Assembly: GCA_033065855.1 (NCBI GenBank)
Contig: JAVXUO010000425.1
Span: 310,001-374,000 of the forward strand
Source: Escallonia rubra
Lineage: Eukaryota; Streptophyta; Magnoliopsida; Escalloniales; Escalloniaceae
Direction: 5' to 3'
Length of the DNA stretch: 64,000 bases
Shown: in pieces, positions 62,241-64,000 of the stretch
Layout of the letters: every line of letters begins with the position of its first letter
How positions within the stretch are numbered: the stretch's first letter is position 1
Program-made: the position numbers and the translations under genes
Notes under the pieces: model-generated
Seen by the model: only the letters and a program-made list of their open reading frames with translations
Database searches by the model: none
Told to the model about the DNA's origin: nothing

Positions 62241-63388
62241 GGCTGTTTGACAGAGATTATTTTTTCAAAAAATAGAAAAGAGCAAGCGTTTGACAGAACA
62301 ACTCTTTGGGGTTTTTTTTTTCTTAATATTTATTTTTACATAATTAAACATTATTAAAGGTAATTAAGCAATTATATTACAATGTCTTTCAAATAATTAA
62401 ACATTACTTTTCAACATTACAATGAATAACAATCAACATAGATTAACTATAAATTACAATGTAAATAACAATCAACATTAAAATGAATTACAATGTCTTT
62501 CAAATAATTAAACAATTATATTACAATGAATAATTAAACCAATGCTCATTTTAATCCTAAAAAAATGTAGATTAACTGTAACAAAAAAAAAATGTAGATT
62601 AACCACCGGCGAAGACCATCACCGGCGTCAAGACCACCACCGGCGTCAAGGCCAGATCGGCACTGCCATACTACCACCAAAGCTGCTGTACCCACGGATT
62701 CGTCCCATCACCGCCGGTAGCCTGATCGGCAAACCCACAATCCATCTTCAACGGACATCACAGCCGGCGATACAAACGCACGGCAACTCGCAACACCCGT
62801 CGATACCCGTCGGCATCACGCCATCACCCATCCGGCAACACCGCCGGCAACCCGCAACACCTACCACCGCACAACAACAACAAATCAAACACAGATCTGT
62901 CCATCACCGCCGGAATTGGGCGCAACCCGCAACACCTACCACTCGCAACACCCGTCGATTCCCAGGAATTGGGCGCAACCATCTCCAATGGTTGTGTTCA
63001 TCTTGGACTGAAGAGTGGCCAGTGGAGGCGGTGACCCTGGCCGGTGGAGGCGGTGACGGCCACAGGCTGTGGTGATGAAAGAGGTGATGAAAGAGGTGAA
63101 GAAGTGATGAAAGAGGTGAAGAAGGCTTTTATACCCAGAGCAAAAAAAATGGACAGACGCTGCTAGTGAGGCTCGAAGCCTCAACCTCATTTAACCCAGC
63201 TGAGAGCCCCGCGTGAAAAGAGCAAAAAAAAAAGAGCTCCGAGCTCTTTTGAGAAATGGGCAACTCTTTAAAAACTCTTGGGCTTTTTTTAAAAAGAGAA
63301 CCCAACCAAACACCACTCTTTTATGGACTTTTGCCAAAAAAAGAAAAGTGGGCCAAAAAAGAGCAAAAAAAATCTCTGTCAAACGGCC
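62241..63388. mobile_element. Foldback DNA element (1.15 kb)
   Basis: GGCTGTTTGACAGAGATT (62241) and AATCTCTGTCAAACGGCC (to 63388) are inverted repeats with one mismatch over 18 bases. Further opposed GTTTG and AAGAGC motifs lie inside. A CG-rich core (62600-63060) holds repeats such as CACCACCGGCGTCAAG and GGGCGCAACCCGCAACACC. I see no target duplication and no transposase. The 177-codon plus-strand ORF over the core has no recognisable features. Confidence 0.6.
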
Positions 63389-64000
63389 CATTCATTTTTG
63401 TCTTCTTCTTTTCCGACCCTTGACTTTTGCAAATCATTCATTATACAAATTCTTGTCCCATCCGTAACAAAACAAGAATTTTATTGAAAATGCTGTAAAA
63501 TCTAAGAAAGATTAACCTTCAAGTGTTGAAACCAACTCTTGCAAGCAAAAAAAATAATTCAAAACCATTAATTATTAGTTTGAGAATGGAACCGTTCTGA
63601 ATTCTACGTTTTCTAATTTCAAGAAAAAATTTATCGGCCATTACGATCAGCAATTGTCATAAAATACTAAATATGTTGAGGCGCAAGTATGAAGCAAGTA
63701 TGAGAAATAAATTGGACACACACACACAAAATCATCCAATTCTATTAATTTAAGCTTTAATGTCAAATTGAACTCATCTCTATACATGCAGACCTCCTTC
63801 GTCTCCTTAAAAGAATTCGAGTGCTTCTCTTGTTATGCAGGGAAGAACATTATTAACACCTCCACATCATTAAGCAACTAGTCAAATCTCACGGCCAACT
63901 TCATTTTTTAAGGATAAAAAAAATATCAAAATGAGACACTAACACGTCTCATATAAGTTATATTGTGTAAATGTGTACGCACGTGATAAAAATTTGTACA
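63389..64000. other. Right end, nothing recognised
   Basis: AT-rich sequence without a supported gene or element, apart from a short (AC) run at 63717-63727. Confidence 0.4.

Noticed and set aside
62542..63075. Plus-strand ORF of 177 codons in a foldback element
   Set aside because: Low-complexity His/Arg/Pro/Thr-rich translation of a CG-rich repeat, with no splice or family support.

Overview
This window is nuclear DNA of a flowering plant. The evidence is spliced genes with GT-AG introns, a plastid-targeted fibrillin gene, Arabidopsis-type CCCTAAA telomere-like repeats, and Ty1/copia, CACTA (En/Spm), hAT-like, SINE and Helitron elements. I cannot name the species from sequence alone. Most bases belong to transposable elements or their debris.

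The host content is three copies of an ankyrin-repeat/PGG-domain membrane protein gene, all on the minus strand, plus one fibrillin gene. Copy A (9591-11626, exons 1-2) runs off the left edge, and the window starts inside its intron 2. Copy B (20575-23022) is a wrecked pseudogene, cut by a hAT element with a perfect 8-bp target duplication, lacking exons 2-4 and most of exon 5. Copy C (39698-54732) can be assembled as a phase-consistent five-exon model of 585 codons plus stop. Its intron 2 is about 11.3 kb and holds a complete but dead copia element (41889-46429) and a 6-kb AT-rich Helitron-like array (46683-52661). Copies A and C share that intron with the same copia and array, so they come from a segmental duplication after the insertions. 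Copies B and C share their 5' and 3' flanks.

Between B and C lies a Helitron-type element (25552-38688) into which a 10.0-kb CACTA transposon (28479-38515, TSD ATG) has inserted. The CACTA carries a TNP2-type transposase gene and a second Ptta/En/Spm-type gene. Each has a full exon-intron structure and, as far as I can read, a single inactivating lesion (one in-frame TGA; one frameshift). Its 5' non-coding half holds telomere-like repeats, GACACGTGTC arrays, a TAATTAG satellite and three strong hairpins. The longest (32118-32223) looks like a microRNA precursor and is the most interesting unexplained structure here.

The right end (57144-59872, minus) carries an apparently intact three-exon fibrillin/plastid-lipid-associated protein gene. 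Beyond it are foldback DNA-transposon-like elements with GC-rich cores. Coordinates of exon joints, TSDs and element ends were read by eye, and no alignment or database search was run.
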